DNA from: Sediminicola arcticus
GTDB taxonomy: Bacteria; Bacteroidota; Bacteroidia; Flavobacteriales; Flavobacteriaceae
Direction of reading: 5' to 3'
Assembly (NCBI RefSeq): GCF_040566695.1
Contig: NZ_JBEXAE010000001.1
Location: 682,001 to 746,000 of the forward strand
DNA: 64,000 nucleotides
Position 1 is the stretch's first letter. Each line of letters starts with the position of its first letter. Made by a program: the position numbers and the translations under genes. Shown piece by piece: positions 62,602-64,000 of this stretch. Below the pieces are notes generated by a model. That model was not told the origin of the DNA, did not search any database, and saw nothing but the letters and a program-made list of their open reading frames with translations.

Positions 62602-63336
62602 TCATAACATATCTAGAAAATCTGATTTTTTTTGACGTGAGACAGGAATTTTATGATTGGACTCTAAAACTACATATCCGTCGGTTTTCAGAAATTCCTT
62701 TATTTTGTTGAGGTTAACAATATATGAATTGTGAACTCTAAAGAAACATTCTTTTGGTAACATTTCATAGACTTCTTTTAATTTTTTAGTAAGCAATATC
62801 TTTTGTCCATCACTTAGAAACAAAGTGGTGTAATTACCATCGGACTCGGCATAAAGCACCTCATTATTTTCAAGAAACAGTAATTTTCCGTCTGTATTGA
62901 TGGTTATTTTCTTTTGAGTGGCAGTAGAATTTAAATTCATTAATATTTTTTCTAACCTATCGGCACTGTAATGTTTTAGATTAAATTTTTTGACTTTAGC
63001 TATAGTTTCACTGAGATCATCACTGTCTACTGGTTTTAATAAATAATCTATAGCCTCATTTTTTAACGCTTTAATAGCGTATTGGTTGTAAGCAGTGGTT
63101 ATAACTACTGGGAAGTCTCTATTGGTAAGCTTTTTAATAAACTGAAAGCCATCCATGGATGGCATTTCTATATCCAAAAAAAGACAATCAGGAGTATTCT
63201 TTTCTAGATATTCCAAGGCTTCAAAAGGATTTGTAAAGGAGGCGATAACCTTAATCTCGCTACTAAAATTAGTAAGTTCCCAAGATAATCCTTGAATGGC
63301 TCTTATTTCATCATCTACTATTACTGCTTCTAACAT
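62602..63336 (-). CDS. LytTR-family response regulator
   Basis: The 244-residue regulator has a receiver domain with phospho-accepting D55 in LFLDIEMPSMDGF and a C-terminal LytTR DNA-binding domain (about 145-244) with FFRVHNSYIVNLNKI. It is the first gene of the pair, 19 bases before the kinase, and would act as a transcription factor, probably on nearby genes. Targets unknown. Confidence 0.94.
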   Translation of the reverse strand: MLEAVIVDDEIRAIQGLSWELTNFSSEIKVIASFTNPFEALEYLEKNTPDCLFLDIEMPSMDGFQFIKKLTNRDFPVVITTAYNQYAIKALKNEAIDYLLKPVDSDDLSETIAKVKKFNLKHYSADRLEKILMNLNSTATQKKITINTDGKLLFLENNEVLYAESDGNYTTLFLSDGQKILLTKKLKEVYEMLPKECFFRVHNSYIVNLNKIKEFLKTDGYVVLESNHKIPVSRQKKSDFLDML

Positions 63337-63725
63337 CGGAAATGGATAAACTTAAACTAATTTCTTTTTACTATAAATAGTGCCCATTTCGAAATGGAGA
63401 TTAGGCTTTTAAAGATTACATGTTAATAATTCTTAAAAATAGGCAATAATTGAAATTAATGCCATTATTGCGAAGGAATTTTCTTTGTTTTTGTCCAAAT
63501 TTTAATTTAAATAATAAATCCTAAATTGGAACTGCTGATTATACAAAATTGAATGTCATTTATACAAGGGAGCTTCTCAAAGTAGTGTCTAACAACTATA
63601 TTTGATTTCCTAAGGTATTCTAGAAGTTCTTTTATTAAAGGAAAAGAAGCATTTTTGGTTGGTGAAGTTACATCTGTTTTTTGATTCGTTGTAAAACCAT
63701 TCAATAGAAAGTAAATGACTGAATT
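63337..63725. other. 389-bp regulatory stretch with dyads between the LytTR gene and a small peptide gene
   Basis: Two inverted repeats stand out: the 14-base palindrome CCATTTCGAAATGG at 63384-63397 and GCAATAAT / ATTATTGC at 63443-63450 and 63464-63471. Both lie between the divergent LytTR gene and the small exported peptide gene, so either could be an operator. Two open minus-strand frames here have no coding character. Confidence 0.5.
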
Positions 63726-63902
63726 ATGCAGAAGTGTTTAATTTTATTTTCCATACTGGTAGTCTTGTTGATCGCTGCGAGTTTAACTGGCATCAATGAA
63801 GAAAAGGTAGACTCTCCGTCTGTTGTGATCAAGGATAACAACATAGAAGACTCTTCGAGAGAGAATGTAAAAGAGATTGACAAAATATTGGTCAAAAACT
63901 GA
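63726..63902 (+). CDS. Small exported peptide, 58 residues
   Basis: The frame starts at ATG 63726 and ends at TGA 63900-63902. Residues 4-20 (CLILFSILVVLLIAASL) form a signal or membrane segment; the rest is short and acidic, with EEKVDSPS and EDSSRENVKEIDK. It is too short for a domain. It lies divergently from the LytTR gene across a dyad-rich stretch, a layout that suggests a regulated secreted or membrane peptide. Function unknown. Confidence 0.5.
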   Translation: MQKCLILFSILVVLLIAASLTGINEEKVDSPSVVIKDNNIEDSSRENVKEIDKILVKN

Positions 63903-63961
63903 AAATTTAAAGCCTAGTTGGCTATTTAGATATTAAAAATTAGTAATTAGTTATTTAGTTA

Positions 63962-64000
63962 ATGAAACTGTCAGGCCACAAGTACGACCCAATGTATTTT
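63962..64000 (+). CDS. Possible start of a further gene, cut by the window edge
   Basis: ATG 63962 opens a frame encoding MKLSGHKYDPMYF up to the last base. The coding character is good, but 13 codons are too few for a firm call. It lies 59 bases after the small peptide gene. Confidence 0.3.
   Translation, partial: MKLSGHKYDPMYF

Noticed and set aside
63507..63895. Two minus-strand frames of 64-65 residues
   Set aside because: One lies in regulatory DNA and the other opposes the small peptide gene; neither has coding character or a promoter.

Overview
The window reads as the chromosome of a marine-type Flavobacteriaceae bacterium (Bacteroidota). The pointers are AT-rich coding DNA, promoters of the TTTG / TANNTTTG type, lipoprotein signals whose lipobox Cys is followed by acidic residues, a type IX secretion (Por) sorting domain on a subtilase, SUF genes flanked by DUF2480 and DUF3078 genes, and sortilin-like repeat proteins. 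No ribosomal RNA, tRNA, CRISPR array, phage or complete insertion sequence was seen. The genus cannot be fixed from the sequence.

Layout. 1-5.6 kb: end of a SUF iron-sulfur operon (sufD tail, sufS, sufE, a SufT/MIP18-like gene, DUF2480, DUF3078), interrupted between sufS and sufE by an M43 metalloprotease lipoprotein gene with an amber stop just after its lipobox, and by a small lipoprotein gene. 5.6-6.3 kb: gene-free stretch carrying a degenerate duplicated module and an orphan terminator. 6.3-14.5 kb: hflX, a nuclease-fold protein, a type IX-secreted subtilase, a DEDD exonuclease, ogt, a CNNM/CorC membrane protein and a secreted DinB-fold protein. 14.5-22 kb: minus-strand heme operon hemA-hemC-hemD-hemE-hemF-ychJ-like-hemB, divergent from an AraC-type regulator. 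22-32 kb: accessory region with a very AT-rich gene enclosed by 26-bp inverted repeats, a secreted transglutaminase-like protein, and a one-direction run of six amine/amino-acid enzymes (amine oxidase, aminotransferase, zinc alcohol dehydrogenase, SolA-like oxidase, aromatic amino acid decarboxylase, M24 peptidase-fold protein). 32-37.7 kb: DUF1460 protein, a 1172-residue TraB/GumN fusion and an MscS channel. 37.8-47.3 kb: hemH, a MATE transporter, two tandem sortilin-like secreted proteins and hemJ. 47.4-64 kb: sensor kinase, crotonase, an unknown secreted protein, a decayed radical SAM gene, a Tat-exported Gfo/Idh/MocA protein, HD hydrolase, PlsC, bacilliredoxin, TerB/DnaJ protein, HupE/UreJ, dCMP deaminase, S41 protease, MarC, DUF3109, a TPR-LytS/LytTR two-component pair and a 58-residue exported peptide gene.

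How it fits together. Heme synthesis from glutamyl-tRNA to protoheme is nearly complete here (hemA, B, C, D, E, F, J, H); only hemL is missing. The two halves are separated by about 17 kb that includes the accessory region. The amine block contains all enzyme classes needed to decarboxylate an aromatic amino acid, oxidise the amine to an aldehyde and reduce it to an alcohol, plus transamination and N-demethylation side entries. That makes it the best candidate for an undescribed pathway. The inverted-repeat-bounded AT-rich gene is the best candidate for an undescribed mobile or cassette element.
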